From assembly GCA_944548615.1 (NCBI GenBank), contig OX155976.1:3672442-3736441 (forward strand): DNA of 64,000 nucleotides, given 5' to 3'. This document shows, piece after piece, positions 46,685 through 58,351 of the stretch; position 1 is the first letter of the stretch; each line of letters starts with the position of its first letter. The position numbers and the translations under genes were made by a program. This DNA is from Micropterix aruncella (taxonomy: Eukaryota > Arthropoda > Insecta > Lepidoptera > Micropterigidae). Under the pieces are notes generated by a model. That model did no database searches. It was not told the DNA's origin and was given only the letters and a program-made list of their open reading frames with translations.

Positions 46685-47190
46685 AAGGTATTTATTTCCA
46701 ATACAACCATACAATTGTGTAGGAATGACAGTAATTAATCTTAAACTAGTTACTCAATTTAGACAAGAGATGATATACAATATATAGCTTTAAACTTACC
46801 AATTTACAAAAACATAGACTATATGATAACAGTTTACAACAAAACAATTAACGGTAAATAATATGTATTAGATTAAATGGGTAGATACGATGCTATGTAT
46901 TTTCAAAATATTTTAAGAAGTCGTTATGGGCATACATGTTGATTTTAAGCAGATAGACTCGGATGGATCTCTTGAAAATATCGATGTTTTTAATTGCTTT
47001 TAATCTTTCGGGCAATTTATTGAAAAGTTTGAGGCCTAAGTATCGACTAGTCGCCTGGAACTTGGCTGTACGTGCTACGAACGGTTGGAGATACAGGGTT
47101 TTATTCCTGGTGTCATGCCGATGTACTTCCTCGTGGGATATGGCCGAGCTCTTATTGCAATAGAATTCGCAAAGAGCTTCTTGAGCAAAA
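46685..47190 (-). pseudogene. CR1-like LINE 3' end inserted in repeat A
   Basis: The minus strand encodes HRHDTRNKTLYLQPFVART, YLGLKLSNKLPERLKAIKNI, and RVYLLKINMYAHNDF. This is the C-terminus of a CR1-like element of the same family as 10760-11070. The rest was lost by 5' truncation. Confidence 0.75.
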
Positions 47191-47329
47191 ATCGCATGGG
47201 AGACAGAACGATCATATTTCGTTAAAACTTCCTGAGGTGACGGATTTGCCCGTTGTAGTTGACAGCTCTAGTTGATACTAGGTCATAAAATCCGCTTCAC
47301 TTTTGGCCTCAGAAAATATGACCATATAA

Positions 47330-49060
47330 TCTGTCTGTAACAGCATGGATTCACCAAAAACCGATCGGTGGAAACTAATCTGTTGGAGTACAACCAGTAC
47401 ATTACACTAGGTGAATGCCGTGTATACCGACTTCGCTAAAGTGTTTGATAAAGTTAATCATGAAATCTTACACATGAAACTTGCAAATAACAGTATTCCC
47501 GGTAACCTACTTAGATGGATGAAGTCGTACATATCAAATCTATATATATAAAACAAAGTCGGGTTTGTTCGAACACTTATAACCCGAGAACGGCTCGACC
47601 GATTTTCATGGATTTTGATTTGTAGTATTTGTCTCCGTCCCGAATAGCAGAATAACTATTAAAAACAAAAATTGGGAAATTGACGAAAAATTGAAATAAA
47701 ACAAAAAACATTTTCCAATACAAAATGTAAATCCGTGTTTTTCTCGTGGTCAGTTGTACGTGGCATGTTCACGTGTCGGCTTATTTGTTCTTGCGTCTGA
47801 TAAAAAAACAAAAAATGTCGTATATCACAAGGTGCTTCAATGAAGAGAATTAAACCGAGTGCATCCCATGCTGCACAATATGTAAATAGTTTAATTCAAT
47901 CATGCCTTGCTGACACGCGATTGATATACTTAATTTTTGTACTTTTATATTTCTTTTTGTGTTATTATCTTAATAAAGTGATGAACTTAATATTTATTTT
48001 GTAGGTATTTATTGTATTACCTTCATAAAATCATAAATTAAGTTCAGCTAATCTGTAACGACTGTAACACGACATTCATTGACTGTTAGGCGGTACGAAG
48101 TTCGCCGGGTCAGCTAGTAGGGCATAAATTGTTTGTCTGAAAGGATACAGATCGATCCCTGCCTTAGTTAAATCTGGTGTGCCTCAGGGATCAAATCTCG
48201 GACCACTTCTATTCCTAATATTCCTGGATGATCCCTCTAAGAGTCTACGATCTGAAAGTATTGAAAGAAATACTGACATTGGAAGACTGTAATGCACTAC
48301 AGAAAGATCTTTGCGAATTGACAAAATAGTGTAAATCTAATAGAACGGAACTGGATATTGAAAAATGACAAATTACTCATTTCACTAGAAATAATCAAAA
48401 TAAGACTATCGGCAATTCAACACTAAAATCGACAAAAAGTGTAAGAGATCTAGTAATACTTCACGACGAGCACCTGACTTGTAGAACATAATATCAACAA
48501 TGTAGTAAATAAGAGCGAGAGAACACTGGGTTTTATATATAGGGTTATCAAACCGTTCAAAAATATTAACTCCTTTAACTTGCTCTATAATTCTCTAGTA
48601 CCTACGCAGCCAACTGAAGTTTGGTTCCATAATTTGGAATCCATACTGAGGTCCATTCGGAAGCGATAGAGTCTGTGTAGAGGAAGTATATGCGTATGTT
48701 AACCTATAACACCGGTCTAGCACGCACTCTCTAGACTTATGAAGAGGATTTAAATTATTTTAAGATTTTCACTCTTAAAAAGAGGAGAGAGTGCGTAAGC
48801 CTAATGTTTCTGCAAAGACTCCTTAACGGCAGGATAAACTCACCAGTTTTATTAAAAGCGTTAAATTTCAACGTACCATCCAGACGACTGAGGCAGCACC
48901 TAACATTTCACCTTCCCACTTCGCAGACAAATCAATCTTTCCACAATCCTAGCTCACGTACATGCCGGTTATCAACACTATAACCGATAATATTGATTTC
49001 TTTAACCTGGGATCCTCAGCAGTTAAGTCCATTATTGGTAGCATATTTTGAGACAAATTG
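47330..49060 (+). pseudogene. Degenerate LINE with RT, interrupted by a Helitron
   Basis: The plus strand carries VYTDFAKVFDKVNHEILHMK, NLLRWMKSYIS, then (after the Helitron) IVCLKGYRSIPALVKSGVPQ, GSNLGPLLFLIF, and near the end LFLQRLLNG and RRLRQHLTFHLP. Motif order is that of a CR1/Jockey RT. The YADD region is deleted and several stops are present. Removing 47539-48117 restores the frame across the junction except for one stop. Confidence 0.75.
47539..48117 (+). mobile_element. Non-autonomous Helitron inserted in LINE
   Basis: Starts TCTATATATATAAAACAAAG after A and ends GGCGGTACGAAGTTCGCC, then GGGTCAGCTAG, followed by T. 579 bp. The same family is at 52569-54110, 54111-54660 and 44740-45103. 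No Rep/helicase coding. Confidence 0.85.
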
Positions 49061-49842
49061 ATAATTTACTGTATATTTGCATTATTTTATTTCAGACAAT
49101 ATTTGACATAAAATTATTTCTTTTTCCTATTTAATTGTTTTTCAGAATTTTCTGTAAACTTATTTCTAAAATGTATTTTGTGTTTTATTTTATAATTTTT
49201 AACATACCTTGGTGGGCCGATATTACATTAATGGAATTATCTCATATATAAAGCGATGCAAATAATATATATAATGAGCCATATTTAAGAAAATACTGCA
49301 TCATTTTGAGAAAAATACGAATTTCAATACCACGGAAAAAACTACAAATATACTAAGGAGGAGGTTGGGTCAACGCGCTGGGGGGAGGGGGGTGCTTGTC
49401 TACTCTCTGGGAAAGTCTTAGGGTGACACAACTGATTTTTAAAAAATATTGGTGATTCTAATACCAATTATAAATTACTTAAATTAACTTATATAGTCAA
49501 AACTATCACGATAGTTAATTACCCACAATTATTAACATTCAAATTCAAATTCAAAATTGTTTATTTATCTATAATATTACATGTATTTTTAAATTTCAAA
49601 GCCATCCTAACTAGGCCTCGCCTGTACTAAGGTAGGCTTAATATAAAAGAAGGTAGAGTGGATTTCGTAGCTTGCTGTATGATCTTTGTATATTATTATG
49701 TTACATTTGAGAAGTTAGATATGTCTCCAAAATAAGAAAGCGTAATAATATTAAATTTAGGTATATACATATAAATATACACTTACAAACTTAAATAAAT
49801 ATATACTTTATAGATAAATATAAAATAATACTATATATATAA

Positions 49843-50063
<221 letters not shown>

Positions 50064-50254
50064 TATATCTCACAAATCGTGTCCTATTTTAATATATATA
50101 TGTTATTAATGTCTCCGTTTCTTGTCGACCCATAGTCAAAAGTGATTTAGTTAGGTTTTTCTTTACGCCGTGACTATTCCTAGATTTCAGTCCTGCAGGA
50201 AAAACACTACTTATTCATTTTGTTGAACAGTCGAGGAGCAATGTAAGAAAAGTG

Positions 50255-50740
50255 TTATTGTGCAAAACTTGTTCTCTTTTTTTGGATTAAGTGCTGTCTG
50301 GTTGTTGTTACTCGTGTTCCTTTATGGTGTGTTGAATATAGATGATAATTCTCATGATTATAGTAGTAGAATAGGACTACCTTAGCGTATATTTGACGAA
50401 CGTCAAGGACTTTAGATTCATTGTACAAGCTCTCAGAAGAATACCGGAAGGGTTTTTTGTGTATTACTCTTAATAGCGACTTTTGGGCTTTAATTAGAGG
50501 ATCAAATGCTTGCAGCGTGGCTCCACCCCAAGCTATGATTCCGTATGCTAGTAAGTTATGGGCCAATGCGAAATATATCGTTCGTACTAAATCTTTGGAT
50601 ACGGCATTTCTTATTAACTTGAATATATGTACAAGTTTGCTCAATTTTGTTGCAGTGAATTTTGTTACATTACTGAAAGTATTAGAGGCTCTGATGCATC
50701 CAAGTGTAAGAATGCCCACCTACTGGAGTAGAATGAATAG
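50255..50740 (-). pseudogene. CR1/Jockey-like LINE C-terminus
   Basis: A 154-codon minus-strand frame: KLSKLVHIFKLIRNAVSKDL, then YFALAHNLLAYGIIAWGGAT, KAQKSLLRVIHKKPFRYSSE and LYNESKVLDVRQIYAKVV. The SLxxYGIxxWGG and QKxxLRxIxxKPxR motifs are those of post-RT regions. The copy ends at ~50740 by truncation. Confidence 0.8.
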
Positions 50741-50907
50741 TATTGTATTGTTTTGTCTTGTATGTCAAAAGTATTAAAAAAATCTGTTGTGTCACCCCAA
50801 GACTTTCCTGACTAGTATCCGGGGAGGTGCGAAAAAGCGCAGCAGCTAACTATTACAGATTTATTATTAGAAAATAAGTTTGCTTTGCTGTTGAAAAAGT
50901 AGTTTAC

Positions 50908-51300
50908 AAATATGTATGGCAGGTACCCCAAATATGTATGGCAGGTACCCCAAATATGTATGGCAGGTACCCCAACCGTAGATCGTACAGACCCCAAAAT
51001 CAACTGGACTATTCACACTGACCATACCTATCGATTGGAGAAAGAAATTTTGAAAGCGGGGACAATATGTAATCAAGGTTCCCCAAATTTGTATGGCAGG
51101 TACCCCAAACGTTGGTCGTAAGTACCCCAAAAACTAATAGGTTCTTCCGATGGTTAACAGAAGCTTCTATGCCAAATTTTAACTTAGACAGATTAAGCGT
51201 CTGGGCGCTATCGCGGAAACAATTTTTTCGCCGGGAACCCCAAATTTGTATGGGAGGTACCACAACCGTAGGGCGTAGGGACTCCAAAAACTAATGGGTT
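50908..51300. repeat. 22-bp tandem repeat (TATGGCAGGTACCCCAA) and dispersed units
   Basis: Three adjacent copies of ATATGTATGGCAGGTACCCC (50908-50976) are followed by looser units at 51072-51130 and 51243-51290. The later units alternate with a longer segment containing TTAAGCGTCTGGGCGCTATC (51190 and 51350). Confidence 0.75.
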
Positions 51301-51383
51301 CCTCCGACGGTTAACAGAAGCTTATATACCAAATTTCAGCTCAATCCGATTAAGCGTCTGGGCGCTATCGTGGAAGAATACAT

Positions 51384-51432
51384 ACATACAGACATACAGA
51401 CATACAGACATACAGACATACATACAGACAGA
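51384..51432. repeat. (ACATACAG)n microsatellite
   Basis: About six ACATACAG-type units downstream of GCGCTATCGTGGAAGAATAC, a typical non-LTR or SINE 3' context in Lepidoptera. Confidence 0.85.
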
Positions 51433-51655
51433 GATCGGTCTGGAAATAGTCTCAATCGTCTCAGGGAGTCTCAAAATATATATTCCCATCTTCATCTCAA
51501 AATTTTTTTTTAGCGCGATCACAATACTTTCCTTTCCGATAGGTCGTCAGGAAAGTAAAAAACAGACTATTAAAGTTAACTTCATCATATTACCATTTTT
51601 TATCGAACGCCGCAATAAAACCCAGTAACCAAATTTTGCATATAATTATTTACAG

Positions 51656-51827
51656 GCATATAGGCACTCTGCGAGTGATAGTAAAGCCAGAAGACCTCGA
51701 ACTGAACACCATACTAACCGACGAGCTATCCTATCAAAAATACGTACTGTTTGAGATGTCCGGGAATCACGGAGATAACTGGCTGCGCTACGTGGGAAAC
51801 TTTGTTGATATTAATCAGAATTTCCAG
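51656..51827 (+). CDS. Sushi/MAM protein, MAM domain exon 3
   Basis: 172-bp exon, acceptor ATTATTTACAG before 51656, donor GTTGGT after 51827, phase 2 in and phase 0 out. It encodes HIGTLRVIVKPEDLELNTIL, then YVLFEMSGNHGDNWLRYVGN and NFQ. IGTLRVxxKPED, LFExSGNxGxxW and a final FQ are the standard third part of a MAM domain. The closing exon (IxIEG...GDIAIDD) was not found in the remaining 12 kb. A LINE copy begins about 50 bp past the donor. Confidence 0.92.
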
Positions 51828-51879
51828 GTTGGTCAAAATGTTTTTAATTGTAAAGGGTCACGGGGAATAACTATCAATG

Positions 51880-52470
51880 TCAATAATCGAGAAAGCTACA
51901 GATTGGATTCTGGAGGTTGATTCGGTCTCTAAGCAGTATAAATTCCCTGAAAGTCTCGGATGCACAGCCCTCCGTCCAGATATAACTCTTTACTCTCTAT
52001 CTCGGAAGGTGGCTCTTATTGTAGAATTAACTGTTCCATGGGAATCAAATATCCCAAAAGACCACGAGTACAAATTAAATAAATACCATGATCTTGCAAA
52101 TGCCGTAACCCGGAACGGCTTCACTGTTCACCTTCACGCGGTGGAAGTTGGCGCTCGTGGCCTGCCAGCTAAATCTCTATTTCACCTCTTTAAAGATCTT
52201 GGCCTTTCCAGAAAAATAATCAACTCTTTCTTAGAAAAATTATCTAAAACTGCGATTTGCGCATCTCAAATTCTATGGCTTCGAAGGGGGAGTGAATGGG
52301 TGGCAAGGTGAACGCTCACATGTGGCAAGACAGCTGTCCTAAACCTACCACAGCCGGTTCGTAAGTCCGGAATCCACTGCTCACCCCCCAGAAGTGTAAA
52401 AAAAATAGTATTATGATGGGCCCGACTCCGGTCGGTGAATTCCATGGCAGCTCCGTTTGTATTTATTTAT
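51880..52470 (+). pseudogene. Non-LTR R2-like endonuclease family (copy 4)
   Basis: A plus-strand frame of 144 codons (51877-52311) covers GCTALRPDITLYSLSRK, VALIVELTVPWESNIP, KYHDLANAVTRNGFTVHLHA and WLRRGSEWVAR. The PD...E-x-T/K-Y layout of the endonuclease is intact here. The 3' UTR ends as in the other copies. Truncated just upstream of the endonuclease. Confidence 0.8.
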
Positions 52471-52594
52471 ATTTTTTTTTCATTACCACTTTTTTATGTT
52501 ACTAACTTAATAAATGACATTTTAGAAAGGTTTAATTGAGGAAAAATATATTTTGTCTGTAAACCAAATCTATATATATACAAAACAAAGTCGG

Positions 52595-53190
52595 CAAGGC
52601 CGTGCCCAGATTTTTTTTTCAGGGGGGGTCCAAAAAAAAAAATACCGGCTAATTCAAATTCAATTTTATTACCCTTACATTAAGACGGGAGAAGCCCGCC
52701 ACTGAAAATACTGTAGGTACTAACTACTAACAAACATTTTCATTTTTAAACCTAAAAACCGCATATTTCCAATAAGGTGAATTCACAACACAAAATCAAG
52801 CCTTCTAGACTTTTTGCGGGCAAATTCGGTTATAACATCAGTTGGGATGATGACGTCTCTGTGAACTGCCATTAAGGCTAATCCGTTTAGTCTCTCTTGC
52901 CCACAAGAATTCTGTAGGTAGGTTTTTAGGCGTCAAGTGTGGAAAATGACCTTTCCGGAGTGCAAGTGGTTACTGGCAGAGTCAACAAGATGTTCAACAA
53001 CATATAAACGTTAGGACGGCATAGCTTAGTGGAATACCCCTAATGTATTTCTTGCACCTAAAAGTCGAGTTTATCCAGTGTAAATCTATTTCATTTTGGA
53101 AAGTCGATTCTATCTAGTGTAAATCCATTTCATTTCGTGGGGGGTCCGGACCCCTCGGACCCCCCCCCCCCCCCCCTGGGCACGGCCCTG
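52595..53190 (-). mobile_element. hAT element with 8-bp TSD AAAGTCGG
   Basis: The ends CAAGGCCGTGCCCAG and CTGGGCACGGCCCTG are flanked by perfect AAAGTCGG copies (52587-52594 and 53191-53198). The minus strand retains a decayed transposase C-terminus (TPERSFSTL, GQERLNGLALMAVH, FARKKSRR) around 53000-52790. The G- and C-rich tracts next to the ends resemble those of the element at 32773. Confidence 0.88.
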
Positions 53191-53526
53191 AAAGTCGGGT
53201 TTGTTAGAACACTTATAACTCGAGAACGGCTGACCGATTTTCATGGTTTTTGATTTGTTGTATTTGTCTCTGTCCCGAATAGCAGAATAACTATTAAAAA
53301 CATTGGAAAATTAACGAAAAAATAAAATTAAAAAAAACATTTTCCCATACATAACGTTTCCAAAAAATAAATTAAAAGAAAATTTTCCGAAGAAATAAAA
53401 TAAATAAAAATACGTGTGGCACTCGGGGACTGCCGCGGTAAAGCTATTGCATAGCACTTTTAACAACCTAGGTAGGTATGCAATTATAATTATTTATTTA
53501 TTTTATTTTTTCTGATATCAGATAAC

Positions 53527-53625
53527 TGCGCTATATCGGAAAACGTTGAAATTATTCCGAATCATTTGCGGCTGCGGAAGCAAATGACTCGGAATAATTT
53601 AAACGTCTTCCGATAGAGCGCCGCG
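53527..53625. other. ~44-bp-arm hairpin inside Helitron
   Basis: GCGCTATATCGGAAAACG, then AAATTATTCCGAATCATTTG, is mirrored by CAAATGACTCGGAATAATTT and CGTCTTCCGATAGAGCGC with a nine-base loop. Confidence 0.7.
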
Positions 53626-54110
53626 CACGAACTTTTTATTCGATAAAGCAAAAATAACCGATTATTCAAAAAAAATCGTAGATAATAAGATAGATAATTA
53701 AATTATCTTTAAAATTGTGCAGGTTTCATAATAATACGCCAGATAGTATTTGCGTAGTAGTCATTTTTGTGTTCGGTTAGACCTAATTTCACAAATTAAT
53801 TACACTATGTAATATAAACAAAATCTAAAATATTCAAAGCTAAGAATATTAGGAAAATGTTCTTGTTTAACATATATTTTTTTTCGAATCGTAAGCAGTA
53901 CTCGTTTAGACGTAATTATCAGTTTAAAATCATTAATATTCGTTAAGAAATTTCTTCATTCGGTCGCCGCGCTGGCCTATAGGCCCGCGATAAAAGCTAT
54001 GCAATAGCTTAAAAAACATTTTCCGAAAAAATAAAATAAAAGAAAAAAAAACCCATACACTGATTTTTTTCGGATTTTTTTTCCCATACATATTTGTTTT
54101 ATATATCTTA

Positions 54111-54660
54111 TCTATATATAAAACAAAGTCGGGTTTGTTCGAACATGTATAACTCGAGAACGGCTTGATCGATTTTCATGGTTTTTGATTTGTTGTATTT
54201 ATCCTCGTCCCGAATAGCAGAATAACTATTAAAACATTGGAAAATTAGGGAAAAAATAAAATAAAAGAAAAAACATTTTCCCATACAAAATGTTCATGAA
54301 TTTCGTAACTGTCTAATATTTGATGTTCATCCCGTCGATACGGTAAACTCTCCCTTCAAATTAAAGAAAGTATTTAAATAAAGGTTTCAAATCGGCAAGA
54401 TATATCCACAATATTCAGACCACAATTATTACATAGTTTAATTCAATCATGTCATGCTGGCACGCGATTGATATACTTAATTTTTGTACTTTTAGATTCT
54501 TTTTGCGTTAATATCTAGGTAGTAAACTAATAAGTAGTGAACTTAATATTTATTTTGTATTCATTGTATTACTTCCATAAAATCATACATTATGTTCAGC
54601 TAATCTGCAACACGACATTCATTGACCGTTAGGCGGTACGAAGTTCGCCGGGTCAGCTAG
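54111..54660 (+). mobile_element. Non-autonomous Helitron
   Basis: Starts TCTATATATAAAACAAAGTC after A and ends with the GGCGGTACGAAGTTCGCC hairpin plus GGGTCAGCTAG, followed by T. 550 bp, same family as 47539-48117. Confidence 0.85.
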
Positions 54661-54721
54661 TATAATATAATACATAGGAGGAATACTATACCTAATATAC
54701 AGATGAGTTTTAATTAACCTG

Positions 54722-56184
54722 CATCCTTCAAGGGGGTGAACCAATATGAGCATGTTGCAACATATATAATTTTGCAACTACTATTAATTTACACGAATTA
54801 CAGTTTTTACATGAATTCTGTCTGACATCATTAAGCAGTTCAATTAAACAGAATTCGTAAATGCGTCTTTCGCCGTAAGCAATTTTATCAAACGTTTCTT
54901 TCAATCCCACGGTTGTACATTCTGACATCATTCTTAAGGCTCCCTTCCGAGTTTACGCGAATAAAAATTTTGGTATTTTTGCAATGCCACGCGCCCGCGC
55001 GCTTTCGATATATACATAAAGATATATAGGTACACCGCGGCGACAAGGGAATACGTCCCACCGTTGGCAGTGGCCGATTACGAATGACAATTACGAATAT
55101 AGTCGATTTGGCTTTTCAATTATAATATAATAAATTATCAAATGAATAGTTTCTTATACAGTAAAAAATACAAATAACTTTAGATCACTGTGTTATTTTT
55201 TATATCACTCAAAAGTATCTTTAATAAATAGAAAAAAAAATATTTTTTGGCCATAACATTTCTGGAAGGTACGTAATTTCAAACATTTTTTTATTATATT
55301 TTTTGTATGGAAGTTCCAAATACTGTCTTGGTACTATGCAAATAGACCATACGCTGGTGTAAATAGTATTTTTTTTAATATTGAGAATCATCTCTAGGTT
55401 TTTCAAAAACTGAAGACAAATCTCGCTCGTTTTTATTTTTTTTGGAAAACAGTAACAGAATATAGATAATTTACAATTAATATGGAAATAATTTACCAAT
55501 TTTGTTTCGGCGAAATGATAGCTTAAGGACCGGGTTTTTCAAATCCGGCATAATTTTATTAAAATTATTTTTCGTGTTCTCACAACCAGGCCACAAATTA
55601 TGCTTCATATAGCTTTTGGCCGCCACGGCCTCTTGACATTTCAACGTCAAAATGTTGGCTTTATAAACCGCAATTTTTCATGTATCACTCTCAATCACAC
55701 TCTCGTAACTCATTAGTAAGCGTCTCTGTATACATTAATTAAATAGATAATATATTGTTAAATACTAATGTTTGTGTTTCTCTAATCTCTTGTCGGCTGA
55801 GGTATAAATCGACGTAAGATTGGAAGCCTGGTTTCCGCACACCATCCGAAAGAGCGACCAGGCACCTTCCAATAAGCAAAGACAAAAAAAGACGTTTTTT
55901 TAATATAAAAAAAATAATGAATTTGACTGTTAAATAAAAGGTAGACAAGCGATTGAGCGCGCTGCGTCATCTAGCGGTAAGTAAAATATCGCTTATAAAC
56001 AGTATTAGCGATATTTTACCTTCCGCTAAATGGGGCAGTGTTCAAAGTTTTTTATGCATTTTTTTTTAATATATTATTTGCAAATTTACAAAATAAAAAT
56101 ATTTTTACAATAAAACATTTTTTTTCCACAATTTTTTATTGAAAGTTGCTTACCGGCTCGTACTGGTATATCCCCTTAAAGGAT
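54722..56184. mobile_element. Foldback element with CATCCTTCAAGGGGGTGAA ends, containing repeat D
   Basis: The left end CATCCTTCAAGGGGGTGAAC and the right end ATCCCCTTAAAGGATGC (complement) resemble the ends of 24372-24741. The characteristic TAGCGGTAAGTAAAATAT palindrome is at 55975-56035. A reverse copy of repeat D (54965-55640) lies inside, probably as a later insertion. Confidence 0.5.
54965..55640 (-). repeat. Dispersed ~700-bp repeat D, copy 2
   Basis: Reverse complement of 18461-19170, including GTCCCACCGTTGGCAGTGGC and AGCTATATGAAGC. Confidence 0.75.
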
Positions 56185-56489
56185 GCCGGTTATATCCCCT
56201 TAAAGGATGATTTTTATCCTGTATTATTATATATGTATACACGTAAGTGTATATGTATGCACAGAAACCATTTTTTATCATATTTTATATTAACAATAAT
56301 TATTTAACTTTCAAATACTGAGGACATACTTATTAATACTTGCATATAATGAGGTGTCCTTAGTTATGATAATACGTATAAGTCAGTTATACTTCTCCTT
56401 CTCCACCCAAGAGTCAGACAATACGTCGTATGCCCAGATACAGGCTATATTTGGCTTAGTTCGGTACGCGCTGAACTGAGGTACATATT

Positions 56490-56788
56490 GGGCCCGATTG
56501 CGTTTCTTTGTGAACTAAAACAAAAATTAGTCCAAGCGAACGAGACAGAGCAAAACGTTAGAGCGGAATATGAAACGAACGATCGTCGATAAATACTACC
56601 TGCCGAACGTATACTCGTCTGAATAAATTCGAGCATATTTCGTGCCGTGTAAGATTTGACCTTGGCGGGCAGTTATAATGCGAAAAAGTGACAACCAGTC
56701 ATCTCACACTCCGCTTTAGCGTATTGCCCTGTCTCGTTCACACGAACTAATTTCCGATTTTATTTCACGAAGAAACGCAATCGATCCC
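56490..56788. mobile_element. AAT-MITE, intact copy
   Basis: 299 bp with ends GGGCCCGATTGCGTTTCTTT and the complement of GGGATCGATTGCGTTTCTTC, flanked by ATT (56487-56489 and 56789-56791). Over 85% similar by eye to 27919-28222. Confidence 0.85.
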
Positions 56789-56799
56789 ATTAATACAGA

Positions 56800-56960
56800 A
56801 TAAAACCCGCTTATATCGAACCAGCACATAACGAATTCGTGCTTATATCGAACTTTTTTGCGGTCCCTTGAATTTTCCTATCCTGATTGTGCTAATTTCC
56901 CCGCATCTATCGAACCCGCTTATATCGAATTACCGCTTATTTCGAACCGAATTTTTGGTC
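56800..56960. repeat. CGCTTATATCGAACC repeats (pogo/Tigger-like remnant)
   Basis: At least five CTTATATCGAA/CTTATTTCGAA units with intervening GGTCCCTTGAATTTT. Motifs of this kind occur near the ends of pogo/Tigger-class elements. No transposase is present. Confidence 0.4.
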
Positions 56961-57149
56961 CCTTGATCCAAATTTTACCCAGATATATCAAAGATCTTAG
57001 AAAATGCCACAACATTCAGAATTGTTTGAAATGTGTTAGATAAAAACAAGGGAAAAGGTAATGATTACATGAAATTTCACATTTATATAATGATTAACAT
57101 GTTTTTATTAAACAATCAAGTAAAAAAAATAAGCCTGACTAGATGTCAT

Positions 57150-57260
57150 TGAATTCGAAATTTAAATTCTAAGTGTCAACATATATTTTGAAAATTTTCT
57201 CAACAATAAATAATAATTAAATAATAAATTTAGTAAATATAGTGCAATTCGGCGGTTAAG
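57150..57260 (-). repeat. Dispersed repeat E, copy 3
   Basis: Reverse complement of parts of 14092-14330 and 38675-38810. Confidence 0.6.
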
Positions 57261-57368
57261 TAACCCGACCAGTTTCCACAAGCCTAGGAAATGGAAATAT
57301 TTTCCTGAAAGTGTGGAGCTCGCCAAGACGTGTGGCCGACGTGGCGGGTATCGGGCTAAATACCTCCA

Positions 57369-58038
57369 TCTTGCGGTGTCAACTACAACGGGCGAGCCCG
57401 TCACCACAGGACGTTTTAACGATTTTCTCGTTCTGTCGCCCTGCAGTGAACGTAGAAGACTTTGGACAGAACAAATCCAACGTCCAGCTACGTCACAACC
57501 CGCAAGAAGCCAACGCCTTTACCACGAGATAGCCAGTAATGTTACCTGGCGGGCCGACCCTCGCGCACTTGCTTCCAATTGTGACCAGATTTCTCCGGTC
57601 TCTCGATTGGTTCCGAGTTCGAGGTCGCTTGCGCGGTCCTCTCCCTTACGAAGCTGTGAAACGGTGTGCACCGAATCTATCGCGGACCAAGGCGTCCTTT
57701 GCCCGACTCTGAACCGGGATCGGATGGCCAATGGTCATTTCAAGAGCAGTCGCCGTAAGGTAGGCAACCACCCCCGCTCTATAGGAAACAATACAGTTTC
57801 CAGACTCCCCCGACTGTTAGTCGGAGAGCACAGTCGATTGGCTTGCGCCGCTCGGTGCGCAGACCGTCCAGGAGCGCCAGAGGTTTGATTCCCAGGGGAG
57901 ACTGGTTGACCCAGTGTCCTACCCAGGTTCGCACCCCATGCGTGGAGGCCATCGGATGGGTGTTGACCCGTGAGTTTGACCGACCCTGAACACATGGGTC
58001 ATCGTGGCCACCTCATCATGGGCCCATTAGCTCCCGCA
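57369..58038 (+). mobile_element. GC-rich repeat A, copy A5
   Basis: Starts near GGTGTCAACTACAACGGGCG and ends GGGCCCATTAGCTCCC. AAATACCTCCA is present on both sides (57358-57368 and 58039-58049). It interrupts the non-LTR sequence that continues at 58050. The 191-codon plus-strand frame across it has no recognisable domain and is not conserved in A1 or A3. Confidence 0.75.
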
Positions 58039-58049
58039 AAATACCTCCA

Positions 58050-58275
58050 ATCATGATGAACAGTACAATCTTACCAGGGCCCCCCAGTCCCCAGCAGCCC
58101 CACTAGCCCGAGCCACGGCAGCGGTTACGGTAACGGCGGGGCAGGGGGTGCTAAGAATCTCTGGGTACGATCAGGCTGCCAAACCAAACTAACCGATCCG
58201 GATGGAGAGTGATTGGAGAGGCGTATGCCCAACGGTGGGCGAATGCGCGCTGATGATGATGATGAAGAAGAAGAA
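58050..58275 (+). pseudogene. RTE-like non-LTR 3' tail with (GATGAT)n
   Basis: GATTGGAGAGGCGTATGCCC, then AACGGTGGGCGAATGCG and GCTGATGATGATGATGAAGA. This 'GAGGCxTATGCCCAxCxGTGGGCG...GCTGATGATGATG' end is characteristic of abundant Lepidopteran RTE-type elements. Confidence 0.7.
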
Positions 58276-58351
58276 GATGTAATTAACTAGAAAATTACAC
58301 TACAATTCACTTGGACGCAACAGAAATTAAGTAATGAAAAAGTCGCTTCTT

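Larger units (their letters stand above)
45411..47276 (-). mobile_element. Repeat A, host copy interrupted by repeat A3 and a LINE
   Basis: Three pieces (45411-45656 plus the TSD, 46340-~46680 and ~47195-47276) follow the order of a complete repeat A. The outer flanks ACTATGTCAT (45401-45410) and ACTAGGTCAT (47277-47286) agree at 9 of 10 bases. A3 and a CR1-like LINE 3' end interrupt it. Confidence 0.7.
52569..54110 (+). mobile_element. Helitron (5' part) interrupted by hAT
   Basis: TCTATATATATACAAAACAA at 52569, then the hAT at 52595-53190, then continuation GGGTTTGTTAGAACACTTAT at ~53197. The right boundary is replaced by a second Helitron starting at 54111. It contains a long hairpin at 53527-53625. 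Confidence 0.65.

Noticed and set aside
45707..46722. Several ~90-100-codon ORFs on both strands
   Set aside because: Same reason: overlapping open frames within repeat A copies.
50908..50976. CRISPR-like direct repeats
   Set aside because: The units are directly adjacent with no spacers, and the setting is an insect nuclear genome.
57313..57888. 191-codon plus-strand ORF
   Set aside because: It lies across GC-rich repeat A, where low stop frequency gives open frames on both strands. The frame is not conserved in the other copies.
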